From NCBI GenBank assembly GCA_013314815.1, contig JABUEY010000001.1, forward strand, positions 1-64,000: 64,000 nucleotides of DNA. Reading direction: 5' to 3'. Made by a program: the position numbers and the translations under genes. The notes beneath the pieces are model-generated. The model ran no database searches. It was given only the letters and a program-made list of their open reading frames with translations, and was not told the origin of the DNA. Position 1 is the first letter of the stretch, and every line of letters begins with the position of its first letter. Source of the stretch: Syntrophobacteraceae bacterium (GTDB lineage: Bacteria; Desulfobacterota; Syntrophobacteria; Syntrophobacterales; Syntrophobacteraceae). This document shows positions 54,191-63,825 of this stretch, one piece after another.

Positions 54191-54793
54191 CTAAACCTCG
54201 TGAGATTTCCTAAAACGCATGGCAAGGATGTAGACTTCCTTGCTCTGTTTTCTCGTAGCATCCGGCTTGATCACCTTCACCCATTCCGACCGCTTTTTGA
54301 CTTCGAGAAGAAGTCCGTGGAATTCGGGCCCTTGAAAGATCTTGGCCAGAAAATGACCTCCGGGCTTCAACACAGCCCCTGCGATTTCCAGGGCCCTTTC
54401 AAAGAGCAGGGCGGACCGGGCGCTGTCCGCCACACGGATCCCGGATGTAGAAGGAGCCATATCACTCAGCACAACGTCGAAAGGGCCGTAAAGCTCCAGA
54501 AGCTTAGCCTCGAAAGCAGGTTCGAATATATCCTGTTCGAGGACAACCGTATTGGCGGGAAATGGATGTTGGATTTTCTTTATGTCCACTCCTACCAGGA
54601 ACCCCTTCGGGCCGACGATGGACGAGGTCAGCTGCATCCACGAACCCGGTGCGGCACCCAGGTCGAGGACCCGGTCCCCGGGACGCACAAGCCTGTATTT
54701 TTCCTGGATCTGCCGCAGCTTATAGACGGCCCTCGCAAGATACTGTTCCTTCTTGGCCCGGTGGAAAAAATGATCCTTCACTACATAAGACAT
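54191..54793 (-). CDS. rlmE: 23S rRNA 2'-O-methyltransferase RlmE (FtsJ/RrmJ)
   Basis: The 200-residue protein has the FtsJ methyltransferase features: [17 protein letters not shown] with the first catalytic Lys, the AdoMet loop [22 protein letters not shown] (Asp), HFLAKIFQG (Lys) and [10 protein letters not shown] (Glu), i.e. the K-D-K-E tetrad. RlmE methylates the A-loop U2552 of 23S rRNA. The ATG at 54793 gives the normal length; a longer in-frame start at 54925 runs through the promoter. It starts the operon that continues with yebC and ruvCAB. Confidence 0.94.
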   Translation of the reverse strand: MSYVVKDHFFHRAKKEQYLARAVYKLRQIQEKYRLVRPGDRVLDLGAAPGSWMQLTSSIVGPKGFLVGVDIKKIQHPFPANTVVLEQDIFEPAFEAKLLELYGPFDVVLSDMAPSTSGIRVADSARSALLFERALEIAGAVLKPGGHFLAKIFQGPEFHGLLLEVKKRSEWVKVIKPDATRKQSKEVYILAMRFRKSHEV

Positions 54794-54835
54794 GGCATAA
54801 CCGCCTTCAAGGACTTCTATTTTATGGGAAATTTT

Positions 54836-54865
54836 TGTATAGCATAAACAATCGCGGCTTGTAAA
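54836..54865 (-). promoter_or_regulatory. Putative promoter of the rlmE-yebC-ruvCAB operon
   Basis: On the - strand TTTACA (54860-54865), an 18-base spacer and TATACA (54836-54841) form a plausible sigma70 promoter in an AT-rich stretch. A start near 54829 gives a leader of about 36 bases before rlmE. Confidence 0.5.
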
Positions 54866-55004
54866 CAAAGCCCTTGCTCCGGTATCGATACTCCACGCAC
54901 GACCTGCCTTGCCGCCGTAATTCATTCTTTAATTTCATTGCGCTTTCAGGTAGGCTGAACTGGAATGCAATCGGATAGATCCATGTTCCGGGAGGGAAAA
55001 ACTC

Positions 55005-55520
55005 ATGGAAAAGACAATCAGGGGTAAAAAAATTGTGCTGATCCAGGGAGATCTGACCGAACTGGCCGTTGATGCCATCGTCAATGCAGCCAATGCTCAA
55101 CTTGTACTCGGGGGCGGTGTAGCTGGAGCCATCCGAAGCAAGGGGGGACCGACCATTCAGGAGGAATGCGACCGGATCGGGGGGACGAGTGTCGGGCAGG
55201 CGGTGATCACCGGGGCAGGCAACCTCAAGGCATCCCACGTGATCCACGCGGTCGGCCCGCGGTATGGAGAGGGCGACGAAGATGAGAAGCTGCGCAACGC
55301 CACCCTGAACAGCCTCAGGACGGCCACGTCAAACGGGCTCAAATCCATCGCCTTCCCGGCGATCAGCACGGGCATCTTCGGCTTTCCCAAGGACAGGTGT
55401 GCTGCAATCATGCTGGACACCGTCACTCGATACCTGGAAAACGAGGAAACAAGCCTCAGCGAGGTGATCTTCTGCCTGTGGTCCCGCGAGGACCTCGAAA
55501 TCTTCTCGCGGATGCTCTAA
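55005..55520 (+). CDS. Macro-domain protein (ADP-ribose / O-acetyl-ADP-ribose hydrolase family)
   Basis: The 171-residue protein is one macro domain: IVLIQGDLTELAVDAIVNAANAQL, GGGVAGAIRSKGG, GQAVITGAGNLKASHVIHAVGP and AFPAISTGIFGFPKD. These are the conserved ADP-ribose-binding loops of YmdB-type enzymes, which remove acetyl from O-acetyl-ADP-ribose or ADP-ribose from proteins. A GGGAGG site precedes the ATG. It stands alone, divergent from rlmE. Confidence 0.92.
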   Translation: MEKTIRGKKIVLIQGDLTELAVDAIVNAANAQLVLGGGVAGAIRSKGGPTIQEECDRIGGTSVGQAVITGAGNLKASHVIHAVGPRYGEGDEDEKLRNATLNSLRTATSNGLKSIAFPAISTGIFGFPKDRCAAIMLDTVTRYLENEETSLSEVIFCLWSREDLEIFSRML

Positions 55521-55670
55521 TACCTGTTCCATACGCTGTTTTCATCCGCAATTCTCACTTCCACATATCCATCTCACACTGACCAGATGATCCGCTTTTC
55601 GGAGGGCCGGTCCCTGCGAATGGCGGGCAGGAGGAGACTGGAGCTTTGCGAGAGGTGGAACGGACTGCAA

Positions 55671-57455
55671 ATGCAGAGCGACCCTTTGAGAACGGATCAG
55701 CCTTCACGAAAGCACACCGCCCTGAGAATTGCCGCAGGTTATGCCATGGCGGGTGCGGTGTGGATTGTCTTTTCCGATCTTCTGCTCGCCAGGTTCTTCG
55801 GTGACTCCAAAACCTTCTTCCTGCTCCAGACCGCAAAGGGCTGGTTCTTCATTGCCGCCACCGCCTTGCTTCTCTACGTGATCATTCACCGCAGCGTCCG
55901 TTCCCTGCAACGTTCGGAAAAAGCCCTGATGGAGAGCCGCCAGAGTCTTTCGAACCTCCTGGGCAACCTGCCAGGGATGGCTTACGAGAGTCGCAGCGAT
56001 GAAGAGCGGACTTTGAGATTCGTCAGCGCAGGCTGCTACGAACTGACGGGATACCTCCCCTCCGACCTGTTCCAAAAAAGGCTCGACGATCTCACCCATC
56101 CGGCGGACCTGGAACGGGTGCACAACGAGATTCATGCCGCCCTCCAGGAGATGCGGACTTTCCGCCTGACCTATCGCATCGTCTCGGCGACGGGTGATGA
56201 AAAATGGGTCTGGGAGCAGGGCTTCGGAGTGTATTCACCTTTGGGGGAACTCATCGCCATTGAAGGATTTGTGACCGACATTACCGAACGCAAGCGCGCC
56301 GAGGAAGCGCTCCGTGAATCCGAAGAAAGATACAGGGCCCTGGTGGAGGGGATCTCCCACGCCATCCTCATGGTCGACAAGGACAGAAACATCATATCCG
56401 TAAACCAGGCTTTCGTGGATCTGTTCGGCTACGAAAAGGAGGAACTCAAAGGGAAATCAGTCAGGATCGTTCATCCCTCGGAAGAAAGCTTCATGGAATT
56501 CGGGCGCCGAGCCTACCCAGTGCTGAAAAACATGGGGCCGCTTCGAACCGAATGGCAACTCATGCACAAAGACGGCACGATTTTTCCCATTGAAGGCACC
56601 TATTCGGCCGTCAAGGGCCGGGACGGCTCCATTCAAGGATACGTGGGTGTCATCAGGGACATTACAGACAGGAAGAAGGCGGAAGCCGAACTGCAAAGGT
56701 ATCGCGATCAACTCGAAGAAATGGTCATGGAGCGCACACGGGACCTGGAAATCGCTCAAAAGGCCCTGGTCCAGAGGGAGAAACTCAAGACGCTGGGAGC
56801 CATCTCCGCGGAGGTCGCCCACGAAATCCGCAACCCGCTGGTTTCCATCGGAGGTTTCGCCAGGCGCCTGCAGAAGAGATATCCCGATTCGAAGGAGGCG
56901 GCCATTATCTTGAAGGAATGCCACCGCCTAGAAATCATGCTCGACAGGATCAAAAACTATCTGAAGCCCATCGAGATCAAACCGCGAGAATGCCCTGTGA
57001 ACCGGGTCGTCGCTGAATGCGTGGACCTCCTTTCCCCGGAACTCGACCGGGAACAGGTGACCCTGCAGCTGGAACTCGAACAGAACCTTTCCGACGCCTT
57101 CGTCGATCCCGATATCCTCATCCAGGTTTTCGTCGACGTCATCCGGAGCTCCGTTCGGATCATGGGCACAAACAGGCGCCTCGTCATCAGAACCTACGCG
57201 GGCAACCAGAACATCTTCGTCGAATTCAAAAGTCCGGCGATGGAAAAGAAGATCAAGGACCCGGAACTCTTGCTGCTGCCCTTCGAAGAAGGCGAGCAGG
57301 GTATCGGAGTATCCTTCAGCTACAAGCTCCTCAAAGGCATGGGAGGAGTCTTAACGCTCTCCCAGTACAAGGAATACCTGGTATTTACCATCAGTTTGCT
57401 GAAGTCCGACTCCCTGGAAGCGGAGAAAGAGAAAAACGCCGGGGAATTCGCTTAA
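55671..57455 (+). CDS. Membrane PAS sensor histidine kinase with degenerate ATPase domain
   Basis: The 594-residue protein has two N-terminal membrane segments (about residues 17-40 and 50-75), two PAS domains (about 95-215, 220-345, each ending in DITERK or DITDRK), and a HisKA domain with AEVAHEIRNPLVSIGG. The ATPase domain is unusual: where the N-box should be, the sequence is VFVDVIRSSVRIM with no Asn; no DxGxG G1 motif is present, and only GEQGIGVSFSYKLLKG resembles G2. It may therefore lack kinase activity or act as a phosphatase or partner. The start is uncertain: ATGs at 55587 and 55620 are in frame, and no strong ribosome site is seen. Confidence 0.85.
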   Translation: MQSDPLRTDQPSRKHTALRIAAGYAMAGAVWIVFSDLLLARFFGDSKTFFLLQTAKGWFFIAATALLLYVIIHRSVRSLQRSEKALMESRQSLSNLLGNLPGMAYESRSDEERTLRFVSAGCYELTGYLPSDLFQKRLDDLTHPADLERVHNEIHAALQEMRTFRLTYRIVSATGDEKWVWEQGFGVYSPLGELIAIEGFVTDITERKRAEEALRESEERYRALVEGISHAILMVDKDRNIISVNQAFVDLFGYEKEELKGKSVRIVHPSEESFMEFGRRAYPVLKNMGPLRTEWQLMHKDGTIFPIEGTYSAVKGRDGSIQGYVGVIRDITDRKKAEAELQRYRDQLEEMVMERTRDLEIAQKALVQREKLKTLGAISAEVAHEIRNPLVSIGGFARRLQKRYPDSKEAAIILKECHRLEIMLDRIKNYLKPIEIKPRECPVNRVVAECVDLLSPELDREQVTLQLELEQNLSDAFVDPDILIQVFVDVIRSSVRIMGTNRRLVIRTYAGNQNIFVEFKSPAMEKKIKDPELLLLPFEEGEQGIGVSFSYKLLKGMGGVLTLSQYKEYLVFTISLLKSDSLEAEKEKNAGEFA

Positions 57456-57493
57456 CGAACCCATCGAGACGTGTTCGCACAGGCACGCTTCCC

Positions 57494-59944
57494 TCAAAAC
57501 ACAAAGACGGTCTTGAAGTCCCCCTCCTGGAGCCTGAGTCTTGCGGCGAATTCCCTCCCCTTCTTGGAAATGAAGCCGTGTATCACTTCCGTCTCCCCCT
57601 TGTCCAGGAGATCCCTCACGGCTCCCTCGGGAATCTCTCTTCCTGCAATGACCTTCCATATCACAAAGCGGCAGCCTCCATTCTGCTCCCGCCAGTTGCT
57701 GCATCCGTATCCCCTGCTTCCCTCGACCACCTCCCCTCCGCACCGGGGGCACCTGCCCAGCTCCGACGAACTCGAAGGCTCTTCTCCGGGATCCCCTTCA
57801 GTCTTTTCACGAAAGATGAACCGCGTGCTCCAGCTCCCATCCTGTTCCTTCCGGTCGAGTTTGAGTGAAGCGGTGAATTCCTTCCCCTCTTTCGACCGAA
57901 ATGTCAGCGCCGGGGTCGTTTCCCCCGCCAGGAGAGTCTTCACAGTTGCGGAATCAAGTGCGCGCCCCGCGATCTGCCTCCAGATCACAAAGCGGCAGCC
58001 TCCATTCTCCTCCTTCCAGTTGGAACAGCCGTAGCCCTTTTTCCCTTCGATGATCTCGCCTCCGCATGCCGGACACTTCCCGAAAACGACCATGGACGAC
58101 TCCTTCTTCATCATTTTGAATTCCTCCACTGCAGACTGCACAAAAACCCGGATCCCCGTGATGAACGCTTCCGCGTCCCCGGAACCCCGGGCAATCTTTT
58201 CGAGTTCCATTTCCCAGCGAGCCGTCTCTTCGGGCATGGTCACCGCGTTCGCCGACTCGAATCGCCTCAGATGTTCGATCATGAAACAACCCTTTTCCGT
58301 CGCCACCAGCTTTTTCCTTTCACGGGCGATATACTTCCTGGCAATCAACGTTTCGATGATCTGCGCCCTGGTAGCCTGGGTGCCGAGTCCCACCTCCCCC
58401 TTGAATATCTTCTGGAGCTCCTCTTCCGTCACATACCTGGAAGGGTTCGTCATGTCCTTGAGCAGCAGCGCCTCGGTATACTCGGGTGGAGGCTGGGTCA
58501 GCCTGTCTTCGATCCTGCATTCTTCAGCCTTTGCAGGATCGTTCTTTTCCAGAGGCGGCAGATTCACTTCTTCAGAATCCTCATCGCCGTCCTCTCCGAG
58601 GAACTCCTTCAGGCCGTAGACGCCCCTCCATCCCGGCAGGATCGGCCGGCTTCCCCTGGTCCTGAAGGTCTCTTCCTTCACTTCTGTCACGATTTCCGTA
58701 CTTTCGAACTCGTAGTCCGGATGAAAAGCAGCGGCAAAACGTTTGAGTACCCGTTCGTAGATGCGCTTTTCGTCGGAAGTGGCCTTTTGAGGCAAGGGGG
58801 CGAGCGGAATGAGTGCATGGTGGTCGGTGAGGCCGGCGTCGTTGAAAACACGCCTGTTGGCAGCAGTGATCCTCTTGCGGTCCAGCCCGCTGAAGAGATC
58901 CGGGTAGGAGGACGACAGTCTGTCAACGATCCTGGCGACCAGGTCGACGTTACTGGACCCGAGCACCCTCGAGTCTGTCCGCGGATAGGATAGGCACTTG
59001 CGATCGTCATAAAGGGTTTGAGCGACATCGAGAGTCTGTTGAGCGGAGAGGCCGAACTTTGAATTGGCGTCCCGCTGGAGGTCGGTGAGTGAATAGAGCG
59101 GAGGCGGCGGAACCTTTTTCCTGCTGCGCCTGATGGAGCGAATCCTCCCTTCATTCCTTGTAACCAGAAGGGCGATCCGATCCGCTTCTTCCCTTGTGTG
59201 CAGCCGGTTCTCATCCTTTTTGAACCTGGTCCCCCACCAGGTGCCTTTGTCGTTCTCGAACCTGACCTTCAGCACCCAGTAAGGCTCGGGCTTGAACCGC
59301 TCCCTTTCCCTTTTTCGGTCCACAATGAGTGCCAGCACCGCCGTTTGTACACGCCCCACCGAAAAGGTTTCGCGGCAGGTGCCCAAGCTGAGAGTCGCCG
59401 CCCGGGAGAGGTTCATTCCCACAAGCCAGTCTGCCGACTGCCTGATCCGGCCCGCCAGCCAGAGGCGGTCGAAGTTCGATGCGGGTTCGAGTTTCTTCAT
59501 GGTCTCCCTGACCACCTGTGGAGTAAGCGCCTGCGACGTCCAGAACCGGTAAACTTCCGGCCGGGACCCCTCGGCCCTCTCCTCTATGGTGCCGAGAATC
59601 GTCCGCGCAATAACCTCCCCTTCCCGGCCCGCGTCCGTCGCGATCACCACTCTGCCGACATCCCTGCGCCCGACCTGCTTCCGAATGACGGACAGCTGCT
59701 TTTTTCCTTTCTGAATCGGCCGGTATTTCAATTCGTCGGGAAGGATCGGCAGGGCGGACAGGCTCCACCTGCGCCATTTCACATGGTAATCCCCCGGCTC
59801 GGCAAGCTCCACGAGATGCCCCACCGCCCACGTGATCACCACATCCTCTCCTTCGATATAGCCGTCTCCTCTGTTTCGGACGCCCAGCGCACGAGCGAAG
59901 TCTTTGGCCACTGAAGGTTTTTCGGTCAGTATGAGTGTGATCAA
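57494..59944 (-). CDS. topB: DNA topoisomerase III (type IA)
   Basis: The 816-residue protein has the TOPRIM start LILTEKPSVAKDFARALG and ATDAGREGEVIAR, the type IA core, and the catalytic Tyr in CLSYPRTDSR (about residue 320). The C-terminal 200 residues contain two repeats of a Cys-rich unit (CPACGGEIIEGKKGYGCSNW and CPRCGGEVVEGSRGYGCSNW) each followed by a Topo_C-Rpt-like GREFAA strand. The enzyme decatenates DNA and resolves recombination intermediates. It is convergent with the PAS kinase gene with only 38 bases between. Confidence 0.95.
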   Translation of the reverse strand: MITLILTEKPSVAKDFARALGVRNRGDGYIEGEDVVITWAVGHLVELAEPGDYHVKWRRWSLSALPILPDELKYRPIQKGKKQLSVIRKQVGRRDVGRVVIATDAGREGEVIARTILGTIEERAEGSRPEVYRFWTSQALTPQVVRETMKKLEPASNFDRLWLAGRIRQSADWLVGMNLSRAATLSLGTCRETFSVGRVQTAVLALIVDRKRERERFKPEPYWVLKVRFENDKGTWWGTRFKKDENRLHTREEADRIALLVTRNEGRIRSIRRSRKKVPPPPLYSLTDLQRDANSKFGLSAQQTLDVAQTLYDDRKCLSYPRTDSRVLGSSNVDLVARIVDRLSSSYPDLFSGLDRKRITAANRRVFNDAGLTDHHALIPLAPLPQKATSDEKRIYERVLKRFAAAFHPDYEFESTEIVTEVKEETFRTRGSRPILPGWRGVYGLKEFLGEDGDEDSEEVNLPPLEKNDPAKAEECRIEDRLTQPPPEYTEALLLKDMTNPSRYVTEEELQKIFKGEVGLGTQATRAQIIETLIARKYIARERKKLVATEKGCFMIEHLRRFESANAVTMPEETARWEMELEKIARGSGDAEAFITGIRVFVQSAVEEFKMMKKESSMVVFGKCPACGGEIIEGKKGYGCSNWKEENGGCRFVIWRQIAGRALDSATVKTLLAGETTPALTFRSKEGKEFTASLKLDRKEQDGSWSTRFIFREKTEGDPGEEPSSSSELGRCPRCGGEVVEGSRGYGCSNWREQNGGCRFVIWKVIAGREIPEGAVRDLLDKGETEVIHGFISKKGREFAARLRLQEGDFKTVFVF
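57660..58008. repeat. Intragenic direct repeat within topB
   Basis: A 25-base identity, starting ATCACAAAGCGG, occurs at 57660 and again at 57984, 324 bases (108 codons) apart. It encodes the end of the repeated zinc-ribbon/Topo_C unit and shows a fairly recent or conserved duplication within the gene. Confidence 0.75.
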
Positions 59945-60455
59945 AAGATGTGTCTCTCTTTCGTCCTTCCCATCCGGGCATTTTTCGTCAAGAAGAACGG
60001 AACCGCCATCATTCGGTCCGCAAGGGCTTTAGCCGGCGACACGGGACAGCCGAAACCGCCCCCGAACACAGCACCTCACCTGTCCGTCGTTTTCCGCACA
60101 AAAGAGTTCATCCTGCAAAAGGTTCCTTCATAAACGAGCAACGCCGGTGTCTTTCACGCCTCCGGAGTCCTTCACGCAAAGGATCGATGGCATCCCAACG
60201 TCATTCGGCATCCCAACTAGATTCGACATCACATCGTCATTCCCGCAGCACCATCATCACCTCCACAACGTCATACAAAAGAAAGGAAAACATGCACCGA
60301 CTCGCGCGTGTTTATATCATAGTGAAGTCTTGGCAGGATAGAATAGTGATATTTTGTTATGATGGAAACATGGGCCATCTCGGCAATGGGTCGATGCACC
60401 CCGAACGGAGCGGAACCACCTTTCTGATCGGGCTCCACCGCCGCTGAACCAGGGA
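59945..60455. other. Intergenic region between topB and the ABC transporter operon
   Basis: About 510 bases, divergent, without a supportable gene. CATCGTCATTCCCGC near 60227-60245 resembles a common dispersed-repeat core, as does the related element near 33376. The stretch 60310-60370 is AT-rich and contains TATGAT, but I could not pair it with a -35. Confidence 0.4.
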
Positions 60456-61196
60456 ATGATGTCCGGCGGATTCAATGCCGGAGAAGAGACAGCCGTTATG
60501 ATGTCTGCACCGAAAGACGCACCGGCGATCGAAGCAACAGGACTGACCCGCATCTATCATCTTGGAGCCTCCGACGTTGTCGGCCTGGATCATGTGGACA
60601 TCCAGGTTCCTGCCGGGCAGATGGTGGTGCTCAAGGGAAACAGTGGTTCCGGCAAAAGCACCCTCCTGGCGCTCCTGGCCGGCCTCGATCGGCCCACCAG
60701 CGGCCGGCTGTTCGTCACCGGCCGGGATCTTCAGAAAGCATCGGAAGCGGAACTCACCCGGTTCAGACGAGATGTCGTCGGTATGGTTTTCCAATCCTTC
60801 AACCTGCTTCCCACGCTTACCGTCGAGGAGAACATTTGCCTGCCGGCACTTCTTGCGGGCAGACCGGTCGCCGAGAGCCGCAGCAAATCGGGGGAACTCC
60901 TCCAATGGCTGGATCTCGCCGCCCGACGTCACCATCTGCCGGCGCAGCTCTCGGGCGGCGAAATGCAGCGCACAGCCATAGCCCGGGCACTGATCAACAA
61001 CCCTGAAATCATTCTCGCCGATGAGCCCACGGGAAACCTCGACAGCCGAAATGGAGAAACGGTCATCCGGCTTCTTGCCGAACTGAACCGCGGCCTCGGG
61101 CGAACCGTTGTCATAGCCACCCACAGCACCCTTGCGGACAGGTTCGCCGGCATGACGGTTACCCTCAAAGACGGGAAAATCACTGAACGGGCATGA
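60456..61196 (+). CDS. ABC transporter ATPase (LolD/MacB type)
   Basis: The 246-residue protein has Walker A GNSGSGKST, the Q-loop FQSFNLLPTLT, signature LSGGEMQR, Walker B ILADEPTGNLDS and the switch His in ATHS, in the pattern of LolD/MacB-type ATPases. It powers the FtsX-type permease encoded next, with which it overlaps by 4 bases (ATGA). In-frame starts at 60456 and 60498 are both possible. Such pairs move lipoproteins, peptides or lipids out of the inner membrane. Confidence 0.92.
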   Translation: MMSGGFNAGEETAVMMSAPKDAPAIEATGLTRIYHLGASDVVGLDHVDIQVPAGQMVVLKGNSGSGKSTLLALLAGLDRPTSGRLFVTGRDLQKASEAELTRFRRDVVGMVFQSFNLLPTLTVEENICLPALLAGRPVAESRSKSGELLQWLDLAARRHHLPAQLSGGEMQRTAIARALINNPEIILADEPTGNLDSRNGETVIRLLAELNRGLGRTVVIATHSTLADRFAGMTVTLKDGKITERA

Positions 61197-63784
61197 AACG
61201 CTTCTTTCTTCTCGTGCAGATCTGGATATGGTTCAGTTTCAGGCACCTTCGGCGCCACCCGTGGCGCACCATGGCGGTGCTCATCGGGATTGGCCTGGGA
61301 GCCGCCGTTTTTTCCAGTGTCCGCCTGGCAACCGACGCTTCCCTCGATTCATTCAGCAGAAGCATGGACCATATCACGGGAAAGGCGGACCTGACCGTCA
61401 TCTGTCCCGGAGGCCGGGTTCCCGAGGAACTCGTTGCGAAGTTGATATCCCATCGTGCCGTCCGTTCCGCATCTCCTCTCATGACCACCTACGTGTGGAT
61501 TCCCGGAGAAAGACCCATTCCATTTCTTCTCGTCGGTATCGATCCACTGCTCGATCGCCCGTTTCGAGATCGCCCCCTGGCGGAAAACGATGCCGGCACC
61601 ACGTGGCTGGACATCATGGCGGAACCGTTCAGCCTTGTGCTGAGCCAAAAGCTTTCGGAACGGTTCGGAGTTCAACGAGGGGGAAGACTCGATCTGCAAA
61701 GCGCCCGACAATCGGCGGCTTTCACTGTGTCCGGCCTGCTGTCCCCGCGGGGTATCGCCCTGGTGGAAGGCAGGGAGGTCGCCGTAACGGATATATCCAC
61801 CATGCAGGAGTTCACGGGCATTTTCGGTCGAGTCGACCGCATCGATCTGCGCATTGACCCTTTGTCTTCACCGCAGGAGATTGAATCGCTCCGGTCGATC
61901 CTTCCCGCCGGGATCATTATCGAGGACCCCGGCGAGGCCAGGGATTCGGGGATGCTCATGATTCGATCCTATCAACTGAACCTCTCCGTGCTCAGCTTCG
62001 TATCCCTGTTCGTCGGCATGTTTCTCGTCTACAGCCTGATCTCCCTGCACGCCACTTCCCGCAGGCATGAACTGGCGGTCATGCGCTCGATCGGCGCGTC
62101 TCCGGGCATCGTCTTCTTCCTGTTCATCACTGAAGGATCCTTTTTCGGCCTTGCGGGCTGGATTGCCGGCGTGCCTTTTGGTTCTTTCCTTGTAAACCGC
62201 ATGCTGGCGACAGTCAGTTCAACCATATCCCATCTGTTCGTCCGCGTTCAGGTGGATGAACTGTCTTTGAGTGCCTGGGAGATCGGGCTTTCCCTGGTGC
62301 TCACGCTCTCCGTTTCACTCATCGCCGCTCTTCAGCCCGCCATCCAGGCAACCCGCATTCCCCCGCGTGAAGCTCTCCACATGCAGGAACTCTATCTCTC
62401 CCAGCGGGATTCCACCTCCTGGCTGGCAATCCTCGGCCTTCTGCTCATCGCCGCTGTGCATCCGCTCTCCCGCATTCCGGGCCCGATGGGCGTTCCCATT
62501 CCCGGATATGCGGCCACCTTTCTCCTCTTTGCCGGATTCTCCCTTCTCGCCCCCTGGTGTTTGCGCCGCACGGGCACCGTTCTGCCCCCTTTCCTTCGCC
62601 GTATCGGGGGAGTCCCCGCCTATCTGGGCGGCCGCTACGTCAGGGACTCGGGCACAAGATCAGCCGTTTCCGTCGGCGCTCTCATCACGGCCGTGGCGCT
62701 GTTTGTCTCCCTTGTGATCATGATCCACAGCTTTCGATCTACCGTCGAAACATGGGTCAACCAGAGTATTCGAGGCGACCTCTTCCTGAGACCCAAGATG
62801 GCCGAAATCAACCGGTACCGGGATCCTTTGCCTCCGGAAATCGTGGCCGAACTGGAAAAACTGGGCTCTTCCATCGACATCCTTGCCTACAGGAGAATAT
62901 CTTTGAGATACGGCAGGATCCCCTACCAGTTCGAACCTATCGATTTCGAGATCTATACAGGACATTCCCGGTTTCTTATGATCGAGGGAGACATCAGGGA
63001 CCTGCTGCCCCGGCTTTCAGCCGGAAAAGGAGTGATCGTCTCCGAGGTATTCTCCAACAAGACGGGCCTCAAGGTCGGAGACCGTTTCAGCGCGCATGTC
63101 GAAGGCGGCGACTTCGACGCCCCCATCCTGGGCATTTTCAGAGACTACCGCACCAGGGGAGGCGTAGTGCACTATTCGCTGCGTCATTTCCAGGAGGCGA
63201 CGGGGGATCGTTCGTGGAGCGGGGTCAATGTCTTTTTCAGAAGTGAAGCACTTGATCACACGGCCGACGCCTGGGAACTGAGGAATCACCTGCTGGTCCA
63301 TGCTTCCCAAGTGCACCGCACCCTGGACATCACCCTCGGCGAGGACCTGCGGCAAGCCATTCTGAAGATCTTCGACGAGACCTTCGCCGTCACCACCGTA
63401 CTGCTGCTCATCGCCCTTCTCGTCGCTTCCCTCGGCATTACGACCACGCTCACCGTTCTTGTCCTCGAACGTGCGCGCCAGATCCACACCCTCATCGCCG
63501 TCGGAGCGGGAAGGACGCAGGTCCGGGCCATGATTTTCTGGGAAGCCGTTCTCATGATCTTTGTGGGCGAGTGCATCGGGTCCGTCTGCGGTTTCTTTTT
63601 GTCTTACATCCTCATCTTTGTCATCAACCTGCAGTCTTTCGGCTGGACCTTCATCTATGGTGTCAACTGGAAGGGGCTTTTCCTGTCCCTGCCGCTTATA
63701 CCGACCACCGCGCTTCTGGCCGCCCTGCCCGCGGGTCGGCTGGTCTTCAGACAATCATCGGCGGCTGTGCTTCGGCAGTCGTAA
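61193..63784 (+). CDS. FtsX-like ABC permease, long form
   Basis: The 863-residue protein has an N-terminal membrane segment, a periplasmic MacB-type domain of about 220 residues, three segments with the FtsX core (LHATSRRHELAVMRSIGASP), two to four central segments (about 400-520), a second periplasmic domain and three C-terminal segments with LVLERARQIHTLIAVGAGRTQVRAM. The duplicated FtsX arrangement matches the long permeases found next to AttH-type lipocalins. It works with the upstream ATPase. Stop and next start overlap in TAATG, but a better start of the next gene lies 42 bases on. Confidence 0.92.
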   Translation: MKRFFLLVQIWIWFSFRHLRRHPWRTMAVLIGIGLGAAVFSSVRLATDASLDSFSRSMDHITGKADLTVICPGGRVPEELVAKLISHRAVRSASPLMTTYVWIPGERPIPFLLVGIDPLLDRPFRDRPLAENDAGTTWLDIMAEPFSLVLSQKLSERFGVQRGGRLDLQSARQSAAFTVSGLLSPRGIALVEGREVAVTDISTMQEFTGIFGRVDRIDLRIDPLSSPQEIESLRSILPAGIIIEDPGEARDSGMLMIRSYQLNLSVLSFVSLFVGMFLVYSLISLHATSRRHELAVMRSIGASPGIVFFLFITEGSFFGLAGWIAGVPFGSFLVNRMLATVSSTISHLFVRVQVDELSLSAWEIGLSLVLTLSVSLIAALQPAIQATRIPPREALHMQELYLSQRDSTSWLAILGLLLIAAVHPLSRIPGPMGVPIPGYAATFLLFAGFSLLAPWCLRRTGTVLPPFLRRIGGVPAYLGGRYVRDSGTRSAVSVGALITAVALFVSLVIMIHSFRSTVETWVNQSIRGDLFLRPKMAEINRYRDPLPPEIVAELEKLGSSIDILAYRRISLRYGRIPYQFEPIDFEIYTGHSRFLMIEGDIRDLLPRLSAGKGVIVSEVFSNKTGLKVGDRFSAHVEGGDFDAPILGIFRDYRTRGGVVHYSLRHFQEATGDRSWSGVNVFFRSEALDHTADAWELRNHLLVHASQVHRTLDITLGEDLRQAILKIFDETFAVTTVLLLIALLVASLGITTTLTVLVLERARQIHTLIAVGAGRTQVRAMIFWEAVLMIFVGECIGSVCGFFLSYILIFVINLQSFGWTFIYGVNWKGLFLSLPLIPTTALLAALPAGRLVFRQSSAAVLRQS

Positions 63785-63825
63785 TGACAACGGGGGAACC
63801 CCTCAACAAGGAAAGGCTACTTCAC

